This document shows, one piece after another, positions 39,232 to 50,994 of a stretch of 64,000 nt of DNA (within the stretch, counting starts at the first letter, position 1; each line of letters begins with the position of its first letter). This stretch comes from Scatophagus argus (Eukaryota; Chordata; Actinopteri; Scatophagidae). The notes below the pieces were generated by a model. That model made no database searches, was not told the origin of the DNA, and was given only the letters and a program-made list of their open reading frames with translations. The stretch is from positions 15,029,641-15,093,640 of the forward strand of contig NC_058513.1 in the NCBI RefSeq assembly GCF_020382885.2, written 5' to 3'. Both the position numbers and the translations under genes were made by a program.

Positions 39232-40574
39232 ATGATGCTTGCAGGTTTCCTCGTTCTGCTCCTCCTCACAGGTAAGCTGGGACAATTTTGTATGCAGGTG
39301 AGAAATGTTTGCAGTTTACTGTCATATGATATCATTCCTGCTGCTTATTTATTTAATTTAAAAAAAAAATTAGGCTTAAGGAGCCAGAACCTCCAAGTTG
39401 CTTTGTTTTTTTAGTGACATGAGCAAGAAAAGACAACAGGCTGTTGTAGCTATGAAGTGTGTCTTTCACATCATGGATTTCAGAGAATACGATTAAAAAA
39501 AAATAATTGTTGTTTGTGAATGCGAGAAAGCTGGCCTCGCTGGTTTGAAATTTTTTAACATTTTTTCTTATCCCAACTGGGTTGATTTGATTAGAAAATT
39601 AAACTTCTTACCTTGATTTGAACAACATGTATCAGATGGATGAATGCGAAAAATGCTCACATTTAAAAATCTGAACTAATGAGATAAAACCTCGCAATCC
39701 TGCCAACGCCCATCTCATAATGGCCTTTCAGTGACCACAATCACTGGATAGTACTGCATAATATCTGTGAGCTGATGTTTTTCAAGGTCTGCTAATAAAT
39801 TTATCAGCAGTGGACCCACAGAGATTACTGTTTGTCATTTCTTCTACTTTATATGCAATTAAGAGCTTATACAGTAAATCAGATGGACTTCAAAGACAGG
39901 AATAAGTACACAATAAGAGTACAGGATGGACACAACAAGCTGCATGTTATGAATAACATTCCAGTCATTTCATTTGTTATCACAACTCAAATGCAAATGT
40001 AAATGTCATAGACAAAAAAACTAATGTAAAGAGTGATAATGTCCACACAGGTTGGAGGATGACGAGGTTGGGGTGATGGTTGGGTCACCTGACTTCTCCT
40101 TTCCTGCTTGTATGCAACAGTTTAATGGTGTTGATTGGCACAGGCAAAGCTTAATGCAGACTACGCAAAATGACACCCAGAAAGCTTAAAATGTGTGAAA
40201 TGACACGTGCTGGCACCCTATTTATATACTGTCCCACTGTCTATACTGTATACTGAAATAGCAAATGTAGCAGCTGGCAATCTTATATATTTCATAATTA
40301 TGTTAGTTACCCGTCCACTAAACCGTTTCTGCAGGAGAGCAGCAGCCAGCTGAAGGAGGAGTCCATTGCCTTGGAGAAGCTCTCAGATGAGTTGAGGGAG
40401 GTGGAGAAAACGCTGTCTCTGCCGCCCAGCACCAGGAAGGAAGAAGGGAAGTCTGTCTATTGGACCAGAGTGGCTGAAAGAGTCAACAAAACTGTCTTCA
40501 CTTTGTATGCCACAGTGGCCAGTTCATTTTTAGATCAGATCTTTAGTCAGCTTAACAATGCAGCTGGTGAGTAA
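39232..40574 (+). pseudogene. Deletion pseudogene of the channel family (array copy C)
   Basis: Only two coding pieces remain: exon 1 (39232-39271, signal peptide MMLAGFLVLLLLTG with a good GTAAGC donor) and exon 10 (40335-40574, ending TAA). Exon 10 still encodes the amphipathic helix (EKLSDELREVEKTLSL) and a degraded M4. Exons 2-9, meaning the whole ligand-binding domain and M1-M3, are absent. The first ~620 bases after exon 1 resemble intron 1 of gene B, for example 'cctgccaacgcccatctcat' in both, and the similarity ends near 39,890, about where B would be 95 bases short of exon 2. Exon 1 ends in phase 1 and exon 10 starts in phase 0, so direct splicing would shift the frame. No functional channel can be made. 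Confidence 0.85.
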
Positions 40575-41848
40575 TGCTAATGTTCAAGCCGGTTTTTAAT
40601 TAATGTTGACATTAACACACTTTACTCTGGACCAGAGAAAAAACAGCAATACAGGAGGTTTTGAACTAACTTATAACTACATGGAAAGTGCATGCAGAAA
40701 GTTACTATGACGTTCACAGATTACAAAGCCTTCAGAGTATTACAGTGGTATCTGATACTTTTTCATTTTCATTCATCTTTTACATTTTTCCTGTCTGTAT
40801 AGCTGAACAGTATGACATGTAAATGTGCTGTTTCCTCTGCAGATTGAGTGTATTGTACAGAATAAAGTCCTGTCATCTGGTTTTGAAAACATGTATCAGA
40901 CTTCGTACTGCTGAAGTAAACAATTAAGACAAAGATTAGATTTTGTCTGATGGCCACAAGTGGCAACTATAAACCCATTTCCTCCGTTGCCATTATCAGA
41001 AGTGTTTTCAAACAGATTTTTCAATTTTATAAAACTAATGACTCCAGGGATGAATAAATAACTGGATAGTTTCAGAAATGTACACTTGGTCATGCACTGA
41101 GCTGCTTCTCTGGGCTTTTCAGTGGCGTGGACGATGAGCCGCTGCATTCAAAAATATCTCTGTAGAACAACACATTAGAGTCCTAAAGACCAGTTCACCT
41201 TATGCTTTTATATTATAGAGACTAAGGACACAAGACACAAGACAAGACAACTTTATTTGTATAGCCCATTTTTACAAGCAGTTTGTCTCAAAGGGCTTTA
41301 CGGTACATAACATCAGCAACATCCTCTGCCCTTCGACCCTCACATCGACTAAGGAAAAACTTCCAGAAAAACCTTTAACAGGAAAAAAATGGAAGAAACC
41401 TCAGGGTGAGCAACAGAGGAAGGATCATCCCTCACCCAGGACGGGCAGACGTGCAATGGATGTTGTACAGGCAGGAAAGCAGTTAACAGCATGAGAGTGA
41501 CATTACTAGAAAGACAAGTAAAACAAAATCTCAACTGTTTAGTTTCACTTTTGATACCACCTCAATATGATTTTAACATTTCACAAGACTGAAATTAGAG
41601 AGATGACAAAATGAGGGAGGCTCACAGCTGTGGCTCATGGTTGGAATAATCATGCAGAAAAATTAATATGTGGTTGATGTCATTGGCTGGTGTTTCCTGT
41701 CTTTGGTGTTTCTCAAAGGGTTGGCCACACAGTTTGCCCAGCCCCTTTCCACTGTGAGGAAGTGGTGTTTTTACTGGGACCTGATATTTCTAACCAGTGT
41801 GGAGTGGACATGATGCACATTTGCTGATTTGTCACTGGTCCTGCACTC
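40575..41848. other. Intergenic region between pseudogene C and gene D
   Basis: This region holds a dispersed repeat at 41,226-41,530 and the upstream region of gene D, with TGCCCAGCCC at 41,735. The rest is AT-rich with no recognisable gene. Confidence 0.5.
41226..41530. repeat. Dispersed teleost repeat
   Basis: The phrases 'caactttatttgtatagccc', 'aagggctttacggtacataa', 'aaacctttaacaggaaaaaa' and 'cccaggacgggcagacgtgc' belong to an interspersed sequence that recurs in many fish genomes. I cannot assign it to a named family. It does not overlap a coding exon. Confidence 0.6.
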
Positions 41849-44800
41849 ATGATGCTTCCTGGCTTCCTCTTTCTGCTCCTCAACGCAGGTAAGGTGTTCC
41901 TGTTTCTTTGGATAATCCAAAGACCTCAGTGTGAACAGCTGTCACTGGAATTAATTTCTATCAAGGAAATGGTCTCAGTGAAAACTGTTCAGAGTGAAGT
42001 CTGCGGTTGTGATTGAAACATAAGAACTGAATCAGGTTTTCAGACAGTTCAGACTGCTGCTGGCCGTGTTTTGTCAAATTGCATTTGGTGATATATATGT
42101 ACAGCAGATGGATCTCTTCTGAAGAGCCTATTTGGACTGGCTGTAAAAAATCATTTAGTGGTCGAGTAGATGCAGTTGTACTCCACATGCCTGTGACCAC
42201 AAGCACCGGATACTATTGCAGATCCTTCTGAGCTGAGCTTCTGTCAGCGTTCATTTTGACAGATATTTCAGAATGAACATTAATTTGCAGATGGGAATGC
42301 GTTTTAGTTTTAGTCTCATTTTAGCCATCAAGTCTCCTTCATTGTTGTAGTCTATTTTTAACAGCTCAAAATGTTTTAGTCCAGTTTTAGTTGATGAAAA
42401 AACATTATTTTTTAGTTAAAATGTTTTCTCTCCTTTATCTAATTCAGCTAGGCTAATATAGGGATCAGATATCAGTATCTATAGTAACCAAACTAGAGTG
42501 CAGCATCTGTTGTACAGAAGCTTTGCAGGTTTGCAGGCAGCAAACTGCTCACTGTCTGAAAAGACCACAAGCCTCTGGAGCATCATGATCATCTTCAGCT
42601 CCATGTTTGCATGATTTCTTTTAAAACATGCTGGGCAGTTTGTTCCGTCTGTTGTGTATGTTGTACCTACAAATATTACCATGAAAATAACACTTGTGCT
42701 GAAATAATTAGTTTATTTTAATTAATATATCTACCTGGCCTTAGAGGTAAGGAATCATGCGCAAATATCTTTAAAATAAATTACCATGTAATCTTTATTC
42801 AGTTTAGTATATCTTTATACTGCCAAAGCACAACAAAAGGTATCTCATGACACTTTCCAAGTACAGCAGGTGTAGAGTAAACTCATTAATACAGTTCAAG
42901 AAACGACAGTTTGACTAGATATAGTAATTGCAATTCCCTATTCACAGCTTTAGATAGATAGATAGATAGATACTTTATTGATCCCGAGGGAAATTCAATT
43001 AAATTCAATTCAAGCTTTAGGATTTTTCTGGCATCAGATTTAGCAAAATTACAAATTCATTGTCCAAATATATAAATAAAGGCTATGAATTAGAGCAGCA
43101 ATAAATGATGCACATTTAGATGCAGTGGGGAAGTGAAAAGCCAACATGTTTTTGAACATGAAACAAAACATGTAATGATTTCATCTTAGTTGTTATTACA
43201 AGAGATTCATTTTTAATTTGTCAACGTCTTAGTCACATGAAAGGTAAAGTACATTTCCAGTATATTTCTGCATTTCTCTCTGTTTAAGATAATGTCTCTG
43301 GTGGGATTGTGTCCTGATGATTTTAGTTGTGGATGGGGAGTCCGTGTGCTGTTATCAGGATGTTTTAAACTACCTGAACTTGACCAAAAGCAATGAGCTG
43401 TTCTCCATGACGCGACCTGTTAAAGACTATAAACAGCCCACGCAAGTATCCCTGGAAGTGCTGCTGTATGCCATTCTAGATGTGGTAAGTGGTTAAAGCT
43501 TTAGCATGTTGTTAACGTTTACTTTAGGTACCATATATCTGTTACATCATGTTACACGAGAGATAGCAGTGCCACAGTGTGGTCATTTATAAACCAATAG
43601 TTTTCACTAATGATTCTGTCTGAACTGTTAGTCCGCTGGGAAAACTGGAATCATAAACACCATTAGTTGAACACGCTGGCTTTAAAGATCTTCTCATATG
43701 TTTATTTGCTTGTTTATAGAGAGAGATTGACCAGACATTCGTTCCTTACGTTTGGATTGTCACGGTGAGTTCACTCTGAGAGAAACGGCAAGCCGAATTT
43801 CTTTCCTTCATGATGGAATCTCTTTGTTCTTACCCAGACTATTTCATTTCTAATCAGTTCTCCTGATGTACTTCTTGTTTGTCTCGGCAGACCTGGCAGA
43901 ATCAATACATTCAGTGGAACCCAGATGACTTTTGTGGTATTGAGGCTGTTTCGCTTCCTACTGAAGTTTTGTGGAAGCCAGATATAACTATTGAAGAAAT
44001 GTAAGTGGAAATGCACTCACACTCACAAATTTACTTACACACACCAGCAACTACAGCAGCTGGTGGTGCTGGAGGGAATCGCGATACTGTTTAGAAACAA
44101 CAATACATTTAACTTGGGTCGACGAGACCCAAAGAGGTAAAGCCCCTCGTCCAACTCTCCATCAGAGCTTTGTTTTAGAGGACAAGCCCGAACTACTATA
44201 GTATTTCGTGTGTTTTTGCTTTAAGGAAATTGTTCGTATTACTGTCTTGAGTCTGTGTGCCAATATGTCCTGAATACGTGAGTGGATTTTGAATGGGTCC
44301 AAGCATACTCAGAATCAGTTCTGATGATGGAGTGCACCACAATCAAAAGGAAATGACAGATACTTCTTGGAATTTGTTTTTACAGAAAATAATCTTCTGT
44401 CTATCTCTGTGTGGTATCCCACAGGACAGAAAAAGACAAAGCCCCTCCAAGTCCTCATCTCACCATCTACAGTAACGGTTTAGTCACCGTTCAGAACGAC
44501 CAGGTGCTGGTGAGCACCTGCAGGATGCATGTTTACAAATTCCCCTTTGACATTCAGAGCTGCAACCTCTCGTTCAAGTCTGTTGTACATTCAGGTGAGT
44601 CCGTGACCAGTTGTGTCCCTGTGTCTTTGGTCACTGGTGACTGATTTTTACAGACTGTTGTCACTTGAACACATCATCAGATAACACCACATAGCAGACA
44701 CTCTCTCTCCACTGGTCTGCAAGGAAACCTCACAGTTTGTTTTTTATCTCCCACACCAGTCAAGGATATACAGCTTGTCCACGATCTGAGCTCTTCAGAG

Positions 44801-47773
44801 ATGTCGCATGCAAGGATGCGGACCCAGTATGAGTGGCTCTTCATCAACATGACAGTCAGCAACAATACTGTCTACATGTTAGACCTCAAACAAGATGTGT
44901 TGATTTACACTGTAAGTATTACTGGTAACAAACGTGCTGAGGTGAAAATTAAATACTCACTCACGTACGGTTTGAAGCTTCAATTCTCACAAGGACGAAC
45001 ATTTTTGTCTTCAGGGTTCATGCTGGCTCACTGTTACACAGCAATCGTTAATGCTATTAGAAACACCTGTGTTTTTCCTGCTGTCACACTCAAAATGTAC
45101 TCTGTGAAGAAGATCAGGAGGATGATGAGCAAATTGTGCAACGTCCCCTTAGACCACATCAGATGTGGTCCAAAGTCACAAAAAATGAAAGACTTGCATT
45201 CCCTCAGGTGATATAATATCAAATTCTACATCAAAATGCTTCATTGTTATTGATAAGTAAAGTGCAATGCATTTTCCCGCAATTAAAAGTTAAAAATTAA
45301 AACAATCTATGCTTCATCCTAAATGATTAGTATGTAAGACATAAAAACTGGTTTCCAAATCAAATTGTTACCTTTGGTGGGAGCAGATTGGTGCTACATT
45401 GCTCTATGGTTGCTACAGTTTAGCCTTTCTCAGACATGCAGGAGTCAGAAGATCAACTGACACATAAACGCCATTTCACAGATCTCCATGAAGAGGCGGT
45501 CTCTCCTCTATGTTGTCAACTTCTTGCTGCCCATCCTGTTCTTCTTGTGTCTGGACTTGGCCTCCTTCCTGATCTCAGACAGCGGAGGCGAGAAACTCAG
45601 CTTCAAGGTCACTGTGCTGCTGGCCGTCACTGTGATGCAGCTGATTCTGAATGAAATTCTGCCCTCCTCATCAGATAAGATTCCACTCATAGGTAAAGGA
45701 AGATAAAGAGCCTACTGTCATGCTAGCCACTCTGCAAAGCTTTACTTTACAAGGCAGAGTGCCGTGAGCTAAATGCTAATGTCAGCATGCTAACATACAA
45801 TTAAAATGCTAACACGGGCACGTTAAGTAAGTTTAATACAATCAGTAATGTTTGCATCAGTTGCTGATTAGAACTAAACACAAAGTACAGCAGGGGCTGA
45901 TGGGAATTTCCTTAATTTTGCAGTTTGTCACTAGATGAAATGTTAAGGCATCAAACCAAAGTCATTAAAATACATCCTGAGGGAAATTGGGAAATGAATA
46001 CCCATACAGTGTTTCATGAAACTCCATCCAACAGCCACTTGGACATTTTTGTCAATACCACAAATGCCAACTTCATGGTGGTGCTAGAGAAAAGTTAGGG
46101 GATCACCAAAATCAGAGGGCTTCATCCTCTGGGAATATCTGAACAAATGTTCTTCTTTTTGCATGCAATAGTTGTTGAGACAAAAACAAGGAATGTGAAA
46201 GTCTTGTCTTTATTTGACTATAATTCATACAAACAGAAACAGTCCACACTGATTCAATGTGTAAATATTCTCTTGCATTAATAACGCTGCGCCCCCCAGT
46301 GCTCTACTGTATTGGGATTTTTGGTTTGATGATGCTGAGCCTCCTGGAGACGATTTTGGTGATGTATCTGATGGGGAAAGATGCTGCATCTGAAGACAAC
46401 AACACAGACGGAGAGAGAAACCTGAGAGAAGACTGTGGCAGACAGAGCAAAGCCAAAAGAGGTGAGATCCATTGCAATGACGACATCATGAATATTCATG
46501 CAAACCAAGCCAAATTCTCAAAGAATTTCAGAACCACAAAAGGATTTCTTCAAGACAAGGTCTCTTCTTTGGGTGGCACGGTGGTGCAGCGGTTAGCACT
46601 GTCACCTCATAGCAGGAGGGCTTGGGGTTTTGAATCCTGGCCTGGGCCCTTCTGAGCAGAGTTTGCCTGTTCTCCCTGTGCCTGCGTGGGTTTTCTCCAG
46701 ATACTGAGGCTTCCTCCTACAGTCTCAAAAACATGCACATTAGATTAACTGGCCACTCTACATTGCTCAGCATGTGAGCGAGTGTGTCTGTCTGTCTTTC
46801 TTTGTCAGCCCTGTGATTGGCTGGTGACCAGTCCAGGATTTACCACGCCTCTCGGCCGTTGTCAGCTGGGATAGGCGCCAGTATAAAGGCGGTAAAGCAG
46901 TATAGAAAATGGATGGATATTCTTCTTCAGCAGGCTAATGTGTCAATAAGTGCAGAGGCATAGAAGACAGTCTACAACTCATAATGTGTAATGGTTGATA
47001 AGATTATAAACATCTTTAGTGTCTAATATAATAAAGTATCTAATGTCCTTCCAGATGACAAGGCAAGGACTGATGTGTTTGCTGATGAAACACCAGCTGA
47101 ACTGCTAAAGGTTGGAATTTCGTGTTTTATTTAGTCATGAAAAAGGTTTTGGTTTGACATACCAAGGTTTTCTGCTGTCTGCTGTGGATGAGAGAAAGTG
47201 TTCAACGCACTACAACAAGAAAGCATGCGAACAGACAGATACGCAAGCCAAATATCCTCAACATTTTGACAACATGTACCTTTCGTATGAATCCTTCAGA
47301 CAGATACAACTCAAGCCACTTGCAAACACCAGTTTGTGAGCACTCATCTGTATAAAACACAAGCAAATTTAAAAACACTGCATGTTAAATCAATAGCACC
47401 TGAACCGAGTTACAGGCACAGCAAAAGTTTCCATCCTCTCATCACTTATACTGTACACATAAATCTGAATATCTAATGTATCAGGTGGCGATGTTATTTG
47501 GTTCTTAATCACACTAATTAAACCCTGGCTTCGAAACCACCTCTGCAGGGTAGCGGCAGCCAGCTGACGGACGTCTTTGAAAAGCTCTCTGATGAGCTGA
47601 GGGAGGTGGCGAAAACACTGGCTCAGGTCCTCGACAGCAGGAAGGAGGAAGGGAAGCCTGGATACTGGACCAGAATGACTAAAACAATCAACAAAGTTTT
47701 CTTCATTTTCTATGTTATAGCTTCCAGTCTGTTTTTACTCTGCATGTTCGTCAGTTGGAATAATACACAATAG
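41849..47773 (+). CDS. Cys-loop ligand-gated ion channel subunit, ZACN/5-HT3-like, array gene D
   Basis: Exons: 41849-41888, 43327-43484, 43720-43764, 43891-44000, 44425-44594, 44760-44911, 45482-45692, 46300-46461, 47055-47110, 47549-47773 (442 aa). The frame is open across all junctions. Signal peptide MMLPGFLFLLL; N-terminal helix CCYQDVLNYL (two adjacent Cys, one matching the paralogs); DPN-type loop reads NPDDFCGI; Cys-loop Cys150-Cys164; M1 after KRRS; M2 with Glu at -1' and 20', Thr 6', Leu 9'; M3 ends SLLETILVMYLMGKD. Exon 9 is 56 bases instead of 86, a clean 30-base loss that removes the Cys motif found in the cytoplasmic loop of A, B, E and F. The loop-B Trp is Val (SFKSVVHS). The predicted role is a pentameric cation-channel subunit with an unknown ligand. 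Confidence 0.92.
42949..43015 (-). mobile_element. Short LINE 3' tail in gene D intron 1
   Basis: Read on the minus strand, this is 'ttccctcgggatcaataaag' followed by a CTAT tandem tail, a common 3' terminus of fish non-LTR retrotransposons. Only the last ~65 bases are present. It is a 5'-truncated insertion with no coding part. Confidence 0.55.
45740..46190. repeat. Dispersed fish repeat in gene D intron 7
   Basis: The stretch with 'atgctaatgtcagcatgcta', 'ttcatggtggtgctagagaa' and 'tgcaatagttgttgagacaa' corresponds to an interspersed sequence frequent in teleosts. A partial copy in opposite orientation lies at about 4,990-5,150. The family is not identified. Confidence 0.5.
46565..46918 (+). 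mobile_element. Second copy of the tRNA-derived SINE, in gene D intron 8
   Basis: This has the same arrangement as the copy at 21,850: the A box TGGTGCAGCGG, a decayed B box (TTTTGAATCC), a shared body and a GGAT tail. It differs at many positions, including several small deletions, and the flanking duplication is unclear. It is therefore older than the rnf157-side copy. Confidence 0.8.
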
Positions 47774-49656
47774 TACGATTGAACTATGGCTCCCTTTGTT
47801 ATTACTGGAGAGACTTATCGTCGAACAAAATGTGTGTATGTGTGTATTTGACATGTTCACAAGTAGTTCGGTATATAGAAAATTTAAAAATTCTTTCATG
47901 TTCTTTTGATGTTCTATCCTGCATCAACACAACTGTAACAATGTTTACTGCATGTTCCACACATCTGTCACATACTCTGTATACCATATCATAGTAGAGT
48001 CACATACCTTTGATATGTAATATGAGCAACACTCTTGCTCTTAATAAATCTACGAGATGCATGATAAAAATATGTAAGTATTCAAGTTTTCTTCTGTTTT
48101 TCTTGTCTATTGCATGTCAAATTCAAAGTCAAAGGGCATTTAGGGAGGAAAAGATTACAACAGTATTCTCCTCTGGTATGCAACACTGCAGGCGTATCAA
48201 CAAAATGAAAGTCCGTCATCCATCCCTTTTCTACACCGCTTGTATGTGCTTCGTCAAAGTGAGAGTTTTAAGCATTTTATTTTTCTTCATTTAGGGCTCA
48301 AACCATTTCAAATGTAAATAACACATTTAGCGTGTGAATTGCACTGCTTTTAACCTTTGGTAAAATAGCAACTATTGAAGAAAAGAAGAAAAACATCACG
48401 ATAAGGTTATAAACAGTATATATAAATCTGCAAGAAGTTTTGCTAAGTGCTTTTTAAGTTGCTGTAATTGAATCAGGTTTGGATACAGTTCTGAGTGCTG
48501 CTGGCCATGAGTCTATCAGCATGATGGCTGATGGATCTCAAATGAAGGGAATGTTTAGATTCAGCAAGTTGCAAAAATGCCCACAGAAATAAATCATTCA
48601 ACGGTCAAGTGGAACTGGTCCCAAAGCCTACTGATGCCCATCTCGTGATGGTTTTTGTCTGACCGCAATCACTGCATTTAACTGCAGATATCTGTGAGCT
48701 GCACTGAGATGAATTATTATTATGTAGTATTTGCTAACATAAAGTGCATCTGGTGAAGATGAATGCCCTTAGTCTTATACTGTCTCCTCGGTGTTACCTG
48801 AGTGTCTGCCAATTCAAGTGGATCAACGGACAGAACATCTTTTGCATCCCGCTAGCTTCATAAAAATCATCAATTCATTTCATTAAGTCAGAGGCAGTGA
48901 ATACATACAAAGATCAGATGCATTTTCAAGGTGTTTTTTTGCAATTTAAAATATTAATGTGCCCTTGTTACTGAAGATAAGGACTGGAACAGTCTTGTTA
49001 TTTGTGTAACCTCAAGGACAACATTTGTGATACAGATGTTTCCAATTTAAAAATCAAGGATGTGGACACAGTACGGGGGAGGGTGACAGCTTATATACAG
49101 AGTTTTTGGACATTTGCAGAAGCAGTTAAATTTTTTGGAATTTCAAAACTTTTTTTAAAAGAGCAGGCCATATTTGATAAATGTCTGTTTCAGAGAGAGA
49201 AAGAATGAACCAAAACAGTAAAAAGTTGCTGTCACAGCTGAAGAACGATAAAATGCTTCTCAAAACTGAAAAGAGCTGCACAGTCACTGGTGATTCTCTG
49301 TGGGTTCATCAGTAAGGACAAGCACTTTGACATAAGCAGTCATGAGATCCGTTATTGATATAACAGTATTGATTAGAGCCACTTGATCTAAATCCTCAGT
49401 AGAAATAAAGCTGGAGCTGATCCATCATCTCTTTTGTGGTTTTGTGGAGTAAAAGTACATCTGGTCAGGAAACGCTGCCTCAGACCACTGACATAAAAGA
49501 AAACAAGCAAAGGGTTGGTCATTCAGTTGGCCCAACCCTCTGCCACGGTGAAGATAAGAGCGAGACAATATTTAAGAAAGGCACAGAGGGCATTGATGCG
49601 CATTTGCTGTGCAGACCTCCCACAGGCTTCGGATTCCTGTCGGTCCTGAACTCAAG
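47774..49656. other. Intergenic region between genes D and E, with a relic segment
   Basis: The gene D 3' UTR probably ends at AATAAA at 48,043. The stretch 48,470-48,720 resembles intron 1 of B, C and D rather than an intergenic sequence (see findings). The last 400 bases, from about 49,260, are nearly identical to the region upstream of gene F and include TTGGCCCAACCCTC at 49,527. No open reading frame with recognisable content is present. Confidence 0.5.
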
Positions 49657-50958
49657 ATGCTTGCTGGCTTCCTCTTTCTCCTTCTTGCAGTCCTCACAGG
49701 TAAGGTTCACATCCTCACAGAGTCCCTGACGCTCCGGATCCACAGACCTGTGAACTGTGATCAGATTCCATGTGAATTCATTTTTACCAGGGAAGTCATT
49801 TTAAAGAGCAAAGTCTGCGCTAAGTTGAGATTAACGTGGACACAGCTTGCACGAGAGGTTGAGTGAGAATTTTTTTATTATCTTATTGGCTTTTACACTC
49901 AGTTGCCACTTAATAAGATAGTAAAACAAAGAGTACTACCTTTATGAAATTTATAATGTTCAGTTTTTGTATAAATTGATTGAGGGGAGCGTTGCAGCGT
50001 GGAGGCTGCAGTTGGTGGTGCTGTTATGGGAGACATTTCTGAAACTAAGCAAACCCTGACTGTTATAAGTATGGGGGACAAAATAATACTTCGTAATAAT
50101 ACAATACAACTCACCAGACCTCACACTTAATTTAGTGATGGACAGCAGATGTTGTATTAGACAGTGTTAACTGTTACCTGAACAACAGGCGACTGAGTTT
50201 GGAGGTCACATTTCCTTACACGAGATCAGAGTCAGATGTTGTTGTGTCAGTTGTATGGAAGTGTTCCTGCTTGCAATTAGTTTTCTAACACTGTTTTTGG
50301 AGGGCTATTTTGAATATTATAACAAAAACAAAGCAGGTCCAACATCATCACATGAGGAATTCAGAATCAGTGGACACACAAAATGATTTTCTCTCAACTC
50401 TCTCATAGAGAATGTGTCTTGTTGTTTTCGCTGTAGATGGGGAGTCCGTTGACAGTGAGTGCAGTTATCAGGATGTTATAAAGAGTCTGAAGTTAAAAGA
50501 AAGTACGCACGCCATGACCCGGCCTGTCAGGAACCACAGCAGACCTTTAGTGGTAACCCTGGATGTACTAATCTATGCCATTCTAGATGTGGTAAGTTGA
50601 TATGAACTCTGATGTTTGTAAAGTGTAACTTATATAAACAATGAACCTGGAAAAAACTTTGACTCAATTTTCTTTGCTCACAGAACGAGAAGGACCAGAA
50701 ATTTATTTCTTACGTCTGGATTGACATGGTAAGTCCTCTTTGAGGATGACAGATCTTTGACTGAATGAGTTCCCAACTGTCACTCTGCTGGGTAACATTT
50801 TTGTCCTTGTTTTCCTCTGAAGATGTGGACGGATGAATTCATTTCTTGGGATCCTGGCCAGTTCTGTGGTATCAGTCATCTTATTCTTCCGACTAAACAT
50901 CTGTGGAAGCCAGACCTAACTATTGAAGAGATGTAAGTTTAAATGCATATGCATGGTG

Positions 50959-50994
<36 letters not shown>

